Assembly: GCA_035275065.1 (NCBI GenBank)
Contig: DATENM010000140.1
Coordinates: 1 to 64,000 of the forward strand
DNA length: 64,000 nucleotides
Reading direction: 5' to 3'
Source: Blastocatellia bacterium
GTDB taxonomy: Bacteria > Acidobacteriota > Blastocatellia > UBA7656
A model generated the notes under the pieces. That model was not told the origin of the DNA. It worked only from the letters and a program-made list of their open reading frames with translations, and searched no databases. Below, piece by piece: positions 37,872 through 46,767 of the stretch. The position numbers were made by a program, and so were the translations under genes. Position 1 is the stretch's first letter. Every line of letters starts with the position of its first letter.

Positions 37872-37913
37872 TCGGGCGAGTTGATCTTTGAAGGCCGGGG
37901 AAGGACTGGCACG

Positions 37914-38828
37914 CTACACGGCACGCGCCGCGACGGTCAGCGTCGCGCCCTGCCCGGCGGCGCTCATCAGGTAATCAAAGGGTCTGAGGAAGGGGATCGA
38001 AGCGAGAAAGGCGGCGCGCCCGAGCGCGCCCGCCGCCGGCCCGTAGAGCCGCGACTTCAGGCTCTGCCTGAGCGCGTGTGGGTTGTGGGCTTTCGAGTGA
38101 AAGCTGGTGCGATAAATCTCGAACCCGGTCGAGCGCAGCAAGCCCGCGAGCGTCGCCACAGTGAAGTGATAGCGGTGGCGCGGCACGTCGAGCGCGAACC
38201 AGTCGCCGCCGAACCAGCGCGCCTGATAGCTGGCGGCGTTCGGCACTTGCACAATCAGGGTGCCGCCGCGTTTCAGGATGCGCCGCGCTTCGACCATCTG
38301 CTCGCGCGGCTCGTTCGTATGCTCAAGCGCCGACCAGAAAGTCACCACGTCAAAGTATTCGTCCTCGCAGGCCGATGCGGTCAGCGTGCCGTTGAAGATG
38401 CGCAGCGGGCCGATGACGCGCTCGGCGGCGGCGGCAGCGGCGCGGCTAATCTCGACGCCGAACGGGTCCCACGCCTTCGGGTCGAGGGCGCGCAGGAAGA
38501 AGCCGGCGCCGCAGCCGACATCGAGCAATCGTCCGCTGCGCGGCTCGCACGCCGCCAGGAAACGGGTCTTCTCTGCCTGCGATTTGCGTATCCAGTCGAG
38601 CGACGGCTCGCCGCCCCAATAATCCGCGGGATAGAAATAGGCGAGCTCGTCGTCGCTCATCTCCGGCAGCGTGCGCAAGACGCCGCAGCCCTCGCAGCGC
38701 GCGATGGTAAAGGGGTGTTCCGAGTTGCGCAAGCGGTCGCGCGCCGTGTAGAGTTCGCGCGCCGAGGTTGCGCCGCAGATGCCGCAGCCGCGCGGCACGG
38801 GTCGGGGTTGTGACAGGGCGTTCATCAT
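37914..38828 (-). CDS. Zinc-ribbon SAM methyltransferase
   Basis: 304 residues from the ATG at 38828; the longer frame overlaps the divergent SnoaL-like gene. An N-terminal zinc-ribbon-like part (CGICG ... CEGCG, ~14-50) and YFYPADYWGG precede a class I methyltransferase (LLDVGCGAGFFLRAL, ~100; SALEHTNEPREQM). This architecture is common in enzymes near polysaccharide or O-antigen genes. The C-terminus (~240-300) is a hydrophobic helical segment. The target is unknown. Confidence 0.82.
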   Translation of the reverse strand: MMNALSQPRPVPRGCGICGATSARELYTARDRLRNSEHPFTIARCEGCGVLRTLPEMSDDELAYFYPADYWGGEPSLDWIRKSQAEKTRFLAACEPRSGRLLDVGCGAGFFLRALDPKAWDPFGVEISRAAAAAAERVIGPLRIFNGTLTASACEDEYFDVVTFWSALEHTNEPREQMVEARRILKRGGTLIVQVPNAASYQARWFGGDWFALDVPRHRYHFTVATLAGLLRSTGFEIYRTSFHSKAHNPHALRQSLKSRLYGPAAGALGRAAFLASIPFLRPFDYLMSAAGQGATLTVAARAV

Positions 38829-38890
38829 CTCGCATGAAAATTCTACCCCGCGAGATGGCAGGCAACAAACGGATGGAGGTGAAACGCGCC

Positions 38891-39361
38891 ATGCGATTAC
38901 GAATGCCGTGGGCAGCGCTTTTAATCGTCCTTCTCGCCGTCTTCGGGTCGGCAAAGCAACAGCGGCGCAAGTCGGATAGTGTAGCCGCGACGACAAAAGC
39001 CATTCTCGACGTTCTCAACCGACAGGTCGCCGCCTGGAATCATCACGACCTTGAAGGCTTCATGGCCGGCTACCGCAACTCTGAGAAGCTGTCGTTCTAT
39101 TCGGGCGGCACCAAAACCTCCGGCTGGCAGCCGACGCTGGATCGTTACCGCAATCGCTATCAGAGCGCGGGCCGCGAAATGGGCCAGCTTGAGTTCACCG
39201 AGCTGGAAGTCGAGACGCTCGGCCCCGACACCGCTTTCGTGCGTGGTCACTGGAACCTGAAAATGACGACGGGCGACCAGGGCGGGCTGTTCACGCTCAT
39301 CTTTCGCAAGTTCGCCGATGGCTGGAAGATCATTCACGACCACACCAGCGCCGCGTCCTGA
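38891..39361 (+). CDS. Exported SnoaL/DUF4440-like protein
   Basis: 156 residues. GGAGGT lies 10 bases before the ATG at 38891, which begins a signal or anchor (RLRMPWAALLIVLLAVFGSA). The rest matches the NTF2-like DUF4440 family (LDVLNRQVAAWNHHDLEGFM, TAFVRGHWNL, GWKIIHDHTS). Family members bind small ligands or act as isomerases/adaptors; role here unknown. It lies 6 bases before the cytochrome gene and is likely co-expressed with it. Confidence 0.78.
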   Translation: MRLRMPWAALLIVLLAVFGSAKQQRRKSDSVAATTKAILDVLNRQVAAWNHHDLEGFMAGYRNSEKLSFYSGGTKTSGWQPTLDRYRNRYQSAGREMGQLEFTELEVETLGPDTAFVRGHWNLKMTTGDQGGLFTLIFRKFADGWKIIHDHTSAAS

Positions 39362-39366
39362 ACACG

Positions 39367-40362
39367 ATGAAACCAGACACACGGATCAAGCTGGCGGCTC
39401 TACTGTTGGCGCTTGCCGGCTTCAAGCTAATCGCCGGGCCGAGCGTCGGGGCAGCGGCACAGCAGTTCGACCCGGCGGCCTGGGGCAGCAACCATGTCGG
39501 TAAGCCTGCGCCCGACCTTTACGGAGGCGACGAATGCCTCTTCTGCCATCGCGGCACGGTCGGCACCGTCTGGCAGAACGATCCGCACTTCCGCGCCATT
39601 CGCGACAAGTTTCAAGGCGGTCACACGGCGACTGAAATCGAAGCGCTCGGCGCGCAATCGTCATTCAAGCAGGCCGCGCCTCAGGCTGACTTCATCCTCG
39701 GCCACCGCCGCGCCGCGCGCTTTCTGCGGCGCAACGATCACGGCGGCTTCGACCTGCTCAACGCCACTTTGATCGATCCCAAACAGCCGCGCTTCGAGGC
39801 CCGTCGCCGCGCCGAGTGGGACGCGCAGAAGTTCGCCACGAAATGTATCGGATGTCACATGACCGGCGTTGACCCGGCGAGCCTGCGACCCTTTGAAACC
39901 TTTGTCGGCTGCGAATCCTGTCACGGCCCGTATGATGACCGCCACACCGGCGGCACCATCTTCATGCGCTTTGCGAAGAAGGCCAAAGAGACGCCACAGA
40001 TGATCGCCTCGGCCTGCGGCAGCTGCCACCTGCGCGGCGGCGCGTCGCGTTCGACGGGCCGGCCTTTCGCGAATAACTTCGTATCGGGCGACAACCTCTT
40101 CAAAGATTTCGCCTTTGATTTTTCACATGCGGATGATGCCAATCTCAACGCGATGGACGCGCACATCCAGCGCAACGTCCGTGACATCGTCTTGCTCGGG
40201 CGCGACAATCTGACCTGCCTGTCGTGCCACAAGCTGCATTCGACAGGCTCCGCCCTGCACCGTCGCCAGCCGAAGACCGATTACTGTACCGTCTGCCACA
40301 AGAATGAGCCGTTTAAAGAGCTGAAGCCGTACGAAGTTCACAGCGCCCTATGTGAATATTAG
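39367..40362 (+). CDS. Hexaheme c-type cytochrome
   Basis: 331 residues, N-terminal signal (LAALLLALAGFKLIAGPSVG). Six CxxCH haem sites are at residues 57-61, 160-164, 182-186, 217-221, 284-288 and 307-311. Additional free His residues could be distal ligands. The sequence IGCHMTGVDPASLRPFETFV with CESCHGPYDDRHTGG resembles cytochrome c554-like multihaem proteins. It should sit in the periplasm as an electron carrier or reductase subunit. It precedes the Tat amidohydrolase gene. Confidence 0.87.
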   Translation: MKPDTRIKLAALLLALAGFKLIAGPSVGAAAQQFDPAAWGSNHVGKPAPDLYGGDECLFCHRGTVGTVWQNDPHFRAIRDKFQGGHTATEIEALGAQSSFKQAAPQADFILGHRRAARFLRRNDHGGFDLLNATLIDPKQPRFEARRRAEWDAQKFATKCIGCHMTGVDPASLRPFETFVGCESCHGPYDDRHTGGTIFMRFAKKAKETPQMIASACGSCHLRGGASRSTGRPFANNFVSGDNLFKDFAFDFSHADDANLNAMDAHIQRNVRDIVLLGRDNLTCLSCHKLHSTGSALHRRQPKTDYCTVCHKNEPFKELKPYEVHSALCEY

Positions 40363-40485
40363 CCGGCGGCTTTGCAGACGCCGCGCGTTTGTGGATAATA
40401 GTTACGGCTCGATCTCAAGTTCTCAAACACCAATCACCGTCAGCTTGTATGGCTCAAGGCTGAATTGCTCAGGAGGCAACCGTCT

Positions 40486-41934
40486 ATGTGGATACCCAAG
40501 CACATCCGCGACCGGCGCAAGGGCATTGACACGCCCATCCCGACGCAAGCGATTTCCAACGAAGAGTTCTACCCGCTGCCGCAGACCCCAGAGCAGCATA
40601 AGGTCGAACACCTTATCAACGAGATGGCCGACAAGAAGGCCAAACGGCTCGGCGTTCCGCGCCGCCAGTTCCTGCGCACCAGCGCCGGCATGGCCACCGC
40701 CTTCGTCGCGATGAATCAGGTCTTCGGTAATTTCTTCGAAGTCGCCGAAGCCGAGACCTGGGAGCAGGCGGCTTACGACGAGCGCTGGCCAAAGAACCAG
40801 TTCATCATGGACGTGCAGACGCATCACGTCAAAGACGGCATGAAGATCGGCGGCGCGACCGGGTTCCGCGCCTTCGAGTTTTTGAAAGACCTCGGCGTGC
40901 AGTTGAAAGACGACACCGACGCCTACAGCTTTAAGACGTTCGTCAAAGAGATCTTCCTCGACAGCGACACCGTGATGTGCGTCATCAGCGGCGTGCCCGG
41001 CCACGAAGAGTACGGCGTGCTGCCGACCTCGCTGATGGCCAAGAGCCGCGACCGCATCAACGAGATGAGCGGCACGACGCGGGCGCTGTCGCAGAGCAAC
41101 GTCGCGCCGAATCACTACGCCAGCCAGCAGCAGCTCTTCGACCGCATGGAGTTTGAAGCCAAGACCTATAAGCACAGCTCGTGGAAGCTCTACCCGCACA
41201 CGACGCCGAGAGGCTCGACGGGTCAGCCGTGGTGGCTCGATGATGAAAAGGTGGCTTATCCGTATTTCGAGAAGGCCAAGCAACTCGGCATCAAGCTGAT
41301 CAGCGTCCACAAAGGTTTCCCCTCGACGGGCCAGCATCACGACTACGCGCACCCGCGCGACGTCAAAAAGGCGGCGCTCGATCATCCGGACATGACGTTT
41401 GTCATCTATCACTCGGCGTTCAAGGCGGACGTTCCGCCGGGCGCAAAAATGAACGTGCCGATTGCCGAAAACGGCGCCTTCGAGTGGACCTGGGACTTTG
41501 TGCAGGATCGCAAGAAGAATCCGAAGATGACTAACGTGTACGCCGAGATTGGCTCGTCATTCGGGCTATCGGCGAGCATGCAGCCGGTGTTGGCGGCGCA
41601 CTTCATCGGCCAGTTGCTCGACGCCTTCGGCTCGGATCACATGATCTGGGGCACCGATTCGCTCTGGTGGGGCTCGCCGCAGTGGCAGATCGAAGCCTTC
41701 CGCCGCTTCCAGATTCCTGAAGATATGCAGAAGAAATTCGGTTACCGTGCCATCACCGACAAGGACAAAGAGAAAATCTTTGGCTTGAACGCCGCGCGCA
41801 TTTACAAGATCGATGTCGCGGCCAAGCGCAAAGCCATCCCCAAAGATTACATGTCGCACATCAAGACGGCGTACAACCAGAACGGCGCCGAGCCGTCGAA
41901 CCACTTCTACGGCTGGGTGGCAAACACCAAATAG
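40486..41934 (+). CDS. Metal-dependent amidohydrolase with internal Tat signal
   Basis: 482 residues; AGGAGG 9 bases before the ATG at 40486 fixes the start. A twin-arginine motif RRQFLRTS occurs at 59-66 followed by a hydrophobic stretch (AGMATAFVAMNQVF), so the signal has an unusually long N-region. The body is an amidohydrolase_2 TIM barrel (DVQTHHVKDG, LISVHKGFPSTGQHHD, FVIYHSAF, HMIWGTDSLWWGSPQW). Such enzymes hydrolyse or decarboxylate cyclic substrates using one divalent metal. The cytochrome upstream suggests a periplasmic redox-linked role; inferred. Confidence 0.82.
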   Translation: MWIPKHIRDRRKGIDTPIPTQAISNEEFYPLPQTPEQHKVEHLINEMADKKAKRLGVPRRQFLRTSAGMATAFVAMNQVFGNFFEVAEAETWEQAAYDERWPKNQFIMDVQTHHVKDGMKIGGATGFRAFEFLKDLGVQLKDDTDAYSFKTFVKEIFLDSDTVMCVISGVPGHEEYGVLPTSLMAKSRDRINEMSGTTRALSQSNVAPNHYASQQQLFDRMEFEAKTYKHSSWKLYPHTTPRGSTGQPWWLDDEKVAYPYFEKAKQLGIKLISVHKGFPSTGQHHDYAHPRDVKKAALDHPDMTFVIYHSAFKADVPPGAKMNVPIAENGAFEWTWDFVQDRKKNPKMTNVYAEIGSSFGLSASMQPVLAAHFIGQLLDAFGSDHMIWGTDSLWWGSPQWQIEAFRRFQIPEDMQKKFGYRAITDKDKEKIFGLNAARIYKIDVAAKRKAIPKDYMSHIKTAYNQNGAEPSNHFYGWVANTK

Positions 41935-41961
41935 CGCCGCCATCTACAACCCGGCGGCCCG

Positions 41962-41996
41962 ACAGGGATGGGGCACAACCCATCCCTGTTTTCTTT
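41962..41996 (+). terminator. Intrinsic terminator after amidohydrolase gene
   Basis: Stem ACAGGGATGGG/CCCATCCCTGT with a 6-base loop, followed by TTTTCTTT. It also faces the 3' end of the convergent gene at 42008. Confidence 0.8.
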
Positions 41997-42007
41997 AGCC
42001 GAATGGG

Positions 42008-43708
42008 CTATCGCAGCCCGTAGACGCCATTCAACTCAATCGCCCGCCCGCCCCTGCGAAACAGGTCAACGTCCAGATGCACAGCTTCCTCGACGAGCGC
42101 GACATCTACAGGGTTTTGCATATCATAGTTCTCTGAATACGTCGGGCTGAATAGCTTCCAGACGATGCAGTTGTGCTTGCTTACGTGAATCGGGGAGAGA
42201 AAATTCAACAGTGTCGGCTCGATGGCTTCACAGCGGATCCCTTCAAAACAGCCGATTGAACAGTCCGTGTCCAGAAGGTTGTCTTCAACGTTGAGTCCGG
42301 TCATCCGGTTTACCCGGTATTTCTTATCCAGCTTGCTGAAGAAAGCGTTGGCCACTTCATACGACTCTGGCCAAAGCTTCCCGCCATTCCTTCCTATGGT
42401 CTCCCCGATAGCCCAAAACTCGCCTCCGCCGCTCAGTCCATGAGCGATGGCGCCGATCAATCGCTCCAACTCCACCACGTGGTGAAGGCCGGAGACGCAT
42501 AAAATGAGGTCGAACTTTTCACCCTGTAGGTCCAGTTCATTGACGTCTTCAATGACCACCTCGACGTCGCAATACTTTGCGATCCTCTGTCTCGCCATTT
42601 CCAAAAGCTTGGGATTGATGTCAACGAGGGTCACATGGAGGTTGTCGGAAGCCACGCTGCGAACAAAATCGGTCTCGATACGTGCAGCGCCGGCGCAGAG
42701 CGACAGGACGCGGAACTTGGATGATCCATTTCCCTTCCCCGCAGCCTCGAACTCGCTTAACTTGGTTTGCAGCCGCCAGCCGAACGGCGGCGGATTAAGC
42801 TGCAACAGCTTAATGAGAAGTTCGTGAGAATAGGCAAACGCGCTGGTCGGGGCCGCGGGCGTTTGCGGTGCGGGCGCCTCTTCCACCCGAGCTATAGCGG
42901 GGGAGTTTTCGGGCGTCGTCTCTGCCGCTGTGAAACGGCGATGCCAGCGCGCCCACATATTTCGCAATAGCCCTTTTGGCTCCGGAGGCGGAGGTTGAGG
43001 ATCAGCCGCTGCGACCGAGCCGCCTCCAACTGCGACAGCCGTGATGACCGGATCAGGCTCGGGCTCGACAGCGGCGGTAGGACCAGCTTCGGGGTCCGCG
43101 GGCGGGGGGGGGTCTGCGCACTGAAAAATCGCGTTCTGGTAGTAAGCATCAAAATTCGCTTCTTCATTGCGCATCCGCAGTGCTTTGAATGCTCTGGCGC
43201 GGTTAAGGTCAATCGACTTCTCATCGCTTACAACGAACTCATAAAAGCCAAGCTCGTCCGCTTCGGAGGGAAGCGTAGATGTCGGGACGCACTCGACGAC
43301 GAACGCTCCGACGCGGCCAACGACTTCATCCAGTTCGAACGGCTGCTCGATCCAGGGCTGTTGCGGGTCAAAGCCGGGCACAGACTGCCGAAGTAATTCG
43401 ACTTCGCGCGTTGCGTTTTCCGCAGAGCCGGGGTCATCTGTGGGCCGAAACCGCACGCTCACCTCAACTCTGTCGGCAACTGCTTCTCTTTCCGTAGGGC
43501 CAAAGGTGATGAAGCCTGTGTCGCCCGCGCTAACCTTCAACGGTTCGAAGACTACTCGGGCATTCGCCTTCACGGCTAACCCTAGCCTGGCAATGATGTT
43601 GGTGCGCATCGTCCGCCAACCGACCGAGCCGGCGTCATCCGCAGGGGTTAGCCGTTTAGACCCTGCCGAGTCTTCTACGGCTAGTGGGGTTTCTTCCGAG
43701 AGAAACAT
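42008..43708 (-). CDS. Large methyltransferase-domain protein
   Basis: 566 residues. Residues ~1-190 form an unrecognised domain (VFEPLKVSAGDTGFITFGPT, ELGFYEFVVSDEKSIDLNRA). A Pro/Ala/Glu linker (~200-285) follows. The C-terminal part has a class I SAM fold: VLSLCAGAARIETDFVRSVA (~340), VTLVDINPKLLEMARQRI, FDLILCVSGLHHVVELERLI. No signal peptide. Probable methyltransferase of unknown substrate; base use is slightly less GC-rich than neighbours. Confidence 0.75.
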   Translation of the reverse strand: MFLSEETPLAVEDSAGSKRLTPADDAGSVGWRTMRTNIIARLGLAVKANARVVFEPLKVSAGDTGFITFGPTEREAVADRVEVSVRFRPTDDPGSAENATREVELLRQSVPGFDPQQPWIEQPFELDEVVGRVGAFVVECVPTSTLPSEADELGFYEFVVSDEKSIDLNRARAFKALRMRNEEANFDAYYQNAIFQCADPPPPADPEAGPTAAVEPEPDPVITAVAVGGGSVAAADPQPPPPEPKGLLRNMWARWHRRFTAAETTPENSPAIARVEEAPAPQTPAAPTSAFAYSHELLIKLLQLNPPPFGWRLQTKLSEFEAAGKGNGSSKFRVLSLCAGAARIETDFVRSVASDNLHVTLVDINPKLLEMARQRIAKYCDVEVVIEDVNELDLQGEKFDLILCVSGLHHVVELERLIGAIAHGLSGGGEFWAIGETIGRNGGKLWPESYEVANAFFSKLDKKYRVNRMTGLNVEDNLLDTDCSIGCFEGIRCEAIEPTLLNFLSPIHVSKHNCIVWKLFSPTYSENYDMQNPVDVALVEEAVHLDVDLFRRGGRAIELNGVYGLR

Positions 43709-43867
43709 GCCGATCTCCTTGACCTCACACAGTCAGCTTAGTGACTTGCGCCTAATGAAGGCGGCGGGCCTGAGTGTTTAACATTACATTCAATCGCCGG
43801 AGGGAGTGATTGCCCGGAAAGCACGACGAGGGGCCGGGGCGTCCGTGAAGGAGAGTCAGCAACCAGG

Positions 43868-44314
43868 CTACTTGCACCCCTCCTTCGTATGCATGACGGT
43901 GACCGTTGCTAGCGTGTTTTCGCTGGTTAAGGGCAAGCCATCGGAAACATCTTGCAGATAGAAAACCTGACCATTAGCCACCCACTCGCCCGTCGGCCAG
44001 GACCCCTTGAACGGAACGCGCCCGAACAGCGGGCCGTTCGGCGAGCCGATGTGAATTTCCATCTCCTTCACCCCCGACGCCTCCCAGGTAATGGTGGTCT
44101 TCCCGGAGGTTTCGTTATGGCACAGCTGGATCGGGTTGGGGCCCGCGGTGATCGTTCCCCTTCGCGTCGCGACCTGACTCGGCGCCGCGTTTGAGGAGGG
44201 GGTCGAGGCAGCGCGATTGGCGGGCGCGGAGTTATCCTTGACGTCCGAACACCCGTAGAGAGCAAAGACACTCAATAGCAATAACCACAGTATACGGCCC
44301 GCTGACTTAAGCAT
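43868..44314 (-). CDS. Lipoprotein with Ig-like domain
   Basis: 148 residues. Lipobox LYGC after a hydrophobic core (ILWLLLLSVFALYGC) predicts lipid modification at Cys22. After a Ser/Ala/Pro linker, residues ~55-145 form a beta-rich domain (TITAGPNPIQLCHNETSG, TTITWEASGVKEMEIHIGSP, GEWVANGQVFYLQDVSDG). Similar modules accompany acidobacterial and cyanobacterial surface proteins. A Cys in the domain and one at the end could pair. It diverges from mutL; the 208-base gap shows no sure promoter. Confidence 0.78.
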   Translation of the reverse strand: MLKSAGRILWLLLLSVFALYGCSDVKDNSAPANRAASTPSSNAAPSQVATRRGTITAGPNPIQLCHNETSGKTTITWEASGVKEMEIHIGSPNGPLFGRVPFKGSWPTGEWVANGQVFYLQDVSDGLPLTSENTLATVTVMHTKEGCK

Positions 44315-44522
44315 CTGTTGTCCTTTTCGTTTGAAAATCCTCGATGATGTTGACGGTCGACGGTATCTTAACTTCTTCCCAAATAAGGAAGGAAATTCTA
44401 GAAAAAAGCCAAAGAGAAGTCAAGGCAGGACCCCATCGCGAGCAAGGCTGTAATCAGGCCGCTGGGAGATTCTGTCGCGCTAATGTAATAATTAAATTTG
44501 GACTCTCAAGAAGGGAAATCAC

Positions 44523-46496
44523 ATGGCTAAAATCAGAGTGCTGCCCGATACGCTCGCTAATCAGATTGCCGCCGGCGAAGTCGTCGAGCGGCCCGCATCC
44601 GTAGTCAAAGAGTTGTTGGAGAACGCGCTCGACGCCGGCGCCCGCAGCATCAACATCGAAGTCGAATCGGGCGGCAAACGCCTGATTCGCATTATCGATG
44701 ACGGCGAAGGCATGACGCGCGATGACGCCATCACCGCTTTCGAGCGCCACGCGACCTCGAAGCTGCGCCGCGCCGAAGACCTCGAAGCAATCACGACGCT
44801 CGGCTTTCGCGGCGAGGCGCTGCCGAGCATCGCGTCGGTATCGCGCCTGCACCTGCGCACCAAGACGGCCGACGACGTCGAAGGCACCGAAGTCGAATTC
44901 AATGGCGGCAAGCTTACCCATGCCCGCGACATCGCCTGGCCAGGCGGCACCGAAGTCGAAATCAAAGACCTTTTCTTCAACGTGCCGGCGCGCAAGAAAT
45001 TCCTCAAGAGCGACGCCACCGAAACCTATCACATCACCAATCTGGTGCAGCATTATGCGCTCGCCAACCCCCAGCTTTCGTTCTTGCTCATCAATAACGG
45101 GCGCGATGCGATTCGGGTGGCCCCGGCGCGCTCGTTGAAAGAGCGCGCCTATCAGATACTCGGCAGCGCGCTGCTCAACAAGCTTTTGGAAGTGAAAGCC
45201 GAGAGCGGCGGCTTGCGCGTCGAAGGCTTTGTCTCGAACCCGCAGGAGCAACGCTCGTCGCGCGATCAGCAATACCTGTTCGTCAACCGCCGCTTTGTCC
45301 GCGATCAACTGATTGGCCGGGCGATCTCGGAAGCCTACCGCTCGATGATGCCTTCGGGGACCTACCCGGCGGTGGTGCTGTTCATTGAGGTGCCGCCGAC
45401 CGAGGTCGATGTCAACGTCCACCCGGCGAAGACCGAAGTGCGCTTTCTGCACGAGAGCGCCATCGTCGCGTTCGTGCGCGATGCCGTCGCCGAAGCCATC
45501 CGCGCCATCGAGCCGACGACGCGCATCGGCGTCAACCGGGACAACAGTGGCGTCGCAGAAGAATCGCGCCGCTGGCCCGCGCCGCAAGCGGCTGAAGAAC
45601 GTCAGGGAGAAGCGATTCGTCTTTCGGTTCCTACCCGGCCGAGCTTAACGGACAGGCCGGACGAGCCCATGCGTTCAGCGTCCGGGCCATCCACATCACA
45701 GAGCGAAGAACCGCTTGATCGCTTGAGCGGCGCGCTGCCGGTTGCAGCGATGAACTCAAGTCAAGCCATTGCAGCGGACTCAGGCAATAGCGCCGAGCAG
45801 CCATCGCTTGAATCACCTGGCCAGTTTGCGCCGTCTGCTTCAGAGATTACTGAATCCGTGCCCGAACCCGTCGCGCCGAGTGCAGCGCCCGAAGCCCAGG
45901 CCCTGCCGAATCTCGGCCACGGCATCAAGCCGCTCGGTCAGATTCGCGATAGCTACATCGCCGCCACCGACGAAGAAGGCTTGCTGCTCGTAGATCAGCA
46001 CGCCGCCCACGAGCGCGTGTTGTTCGAGCAGTTCCGCGACATCCGGCTGACGCGCCCGGCGGACGTCCAGGCGTTGCTGATTCCTGAAACCCTCGACCTC
46101 ACCCCTGCCGAAGCCGACGCCTTCAGCATCGTCCAAGAAGAACTGGAAAGCATCGGCATCGAAACCATGCGGCTGTCCGGGCGAACCATCGCCATCAAGA
46201 CGGCGCCCGCCGGCCTCGCGGCGAAAGACGTGATTGCCCTGGTGCGCGAGATCGTCGGCGTCGTCGAACGCGAGCGGCGCAGCTTTTCGCTCGATCACCT
46301 GCGCGACGAGATCGCCGCCTCGCTGGCCTGCAAGGCAGCGATCAAAGTCAATATGCGGCTGACTTCGGAAAAGATGCAGTGGCTGATTGATGAGCTGATG
46401 AAGACGCAGAACCCGATGACCTGCCCGCACGGGCGGCCCATCCTCATGCGCATGGGCCTGCGCGACATCGAGCGCGGCTTCAAGCGACCCGTGTGA
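44523..46496 (+). CDS. mutL: DNA mismatch repair protein MutL
   Basis: 657 residues. The N-terminal GHKL ATPase has ANQIAAGEVVERPASVVKEL, ENALDAGA, DDGEGM and GFRGEALPSI. After a variable linker (~335-465) comes the C-terminal endonuclease/dimerisation domain. The metal motif DQHA(x2)E(x4)E starts at Asp491 (DQHAAHERVLFEQ), with ACKAAIK and CPHGRP also present. It is therefore a nicking MutL, as expected without MutH. AAGGG precedes the ATG. No mutS is nearby. Confidence 0.95.
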   Translation: MAKIRVLPDTLANQIAAGEVVERPASVVKELLENALDAGARSINIEVESGGKRLIRIIDDGEGMTRDDAITAFERHATSKLRRAEDLEAITTLGFRGEALPSIASVSRLHLRTKTADDVEGTEVEFNGGKLTHARDIAWPGGTEVEIKDLFFNVPARKKFLKSDATETYHITNLVQHYALANPQLSFLLINNGRDAIRVAPARSLKERAYQILGSALLNKLLEVKAESGGLRVEGFVSNPQEQRSSRDQQYLFVNRRFVRDQLIGRAISEAYRSMMPSGTYPAVVLFIEVPPTEVDVNVHPAKTEVRFLHESAIVAFVRDAVAEAIRAIEPTTRIGVNRDNSGVAEESRRWPAPQAAEERQGEAIRLSVPTRPSLTDRPDEPMRSASGPSTSQSEEPLDRLSGALPVAAMNSSQAIAADSGNSAEQPSLESPGQFAPSASEITESVPEPVAPSAAPEAQALPNLGHGIKPLGQIRDSYIAATDEEGLLLVDQHAAHERVLFEQFRDIRLTRPADVQALLIPETLDLTPAEADAFSIVQEELESIGIETMRLSGRTIAIKTAPAGLAAKDVIALVREIVGVVERERRSFSLDHLRDEIAASLACKAAIKVNMRLTSEKMQWLIDELMKTQNPMTCPHGRPILMRMGLRDIERGFKRPV

Positions 46497-46767
46497 AGGG
46501 TGCTGCGGAAATCCGCCGAGTCAGCCTCATCTTTTCGATGCCTCTCCGGGCCGCCCCGCCAACCGCTCTGGAATTCCTTGGCCGATGTTGCCACTCGGGC
46601 TATCCAGCCACACCGCCGTCGTGTAATATGGGCCGGTCGCAGTAGCATTCTCAAGTAAAGAAAAAATAGAAGCTTCCGATTATAAGGAGCGGCCCGGCCT
46701 GCCGCGCCCTGCCAGATTGTAAAGGCAGTCGCGCGCGTCTCCATGCGGTCAGGCACGGGCCTTGTTT

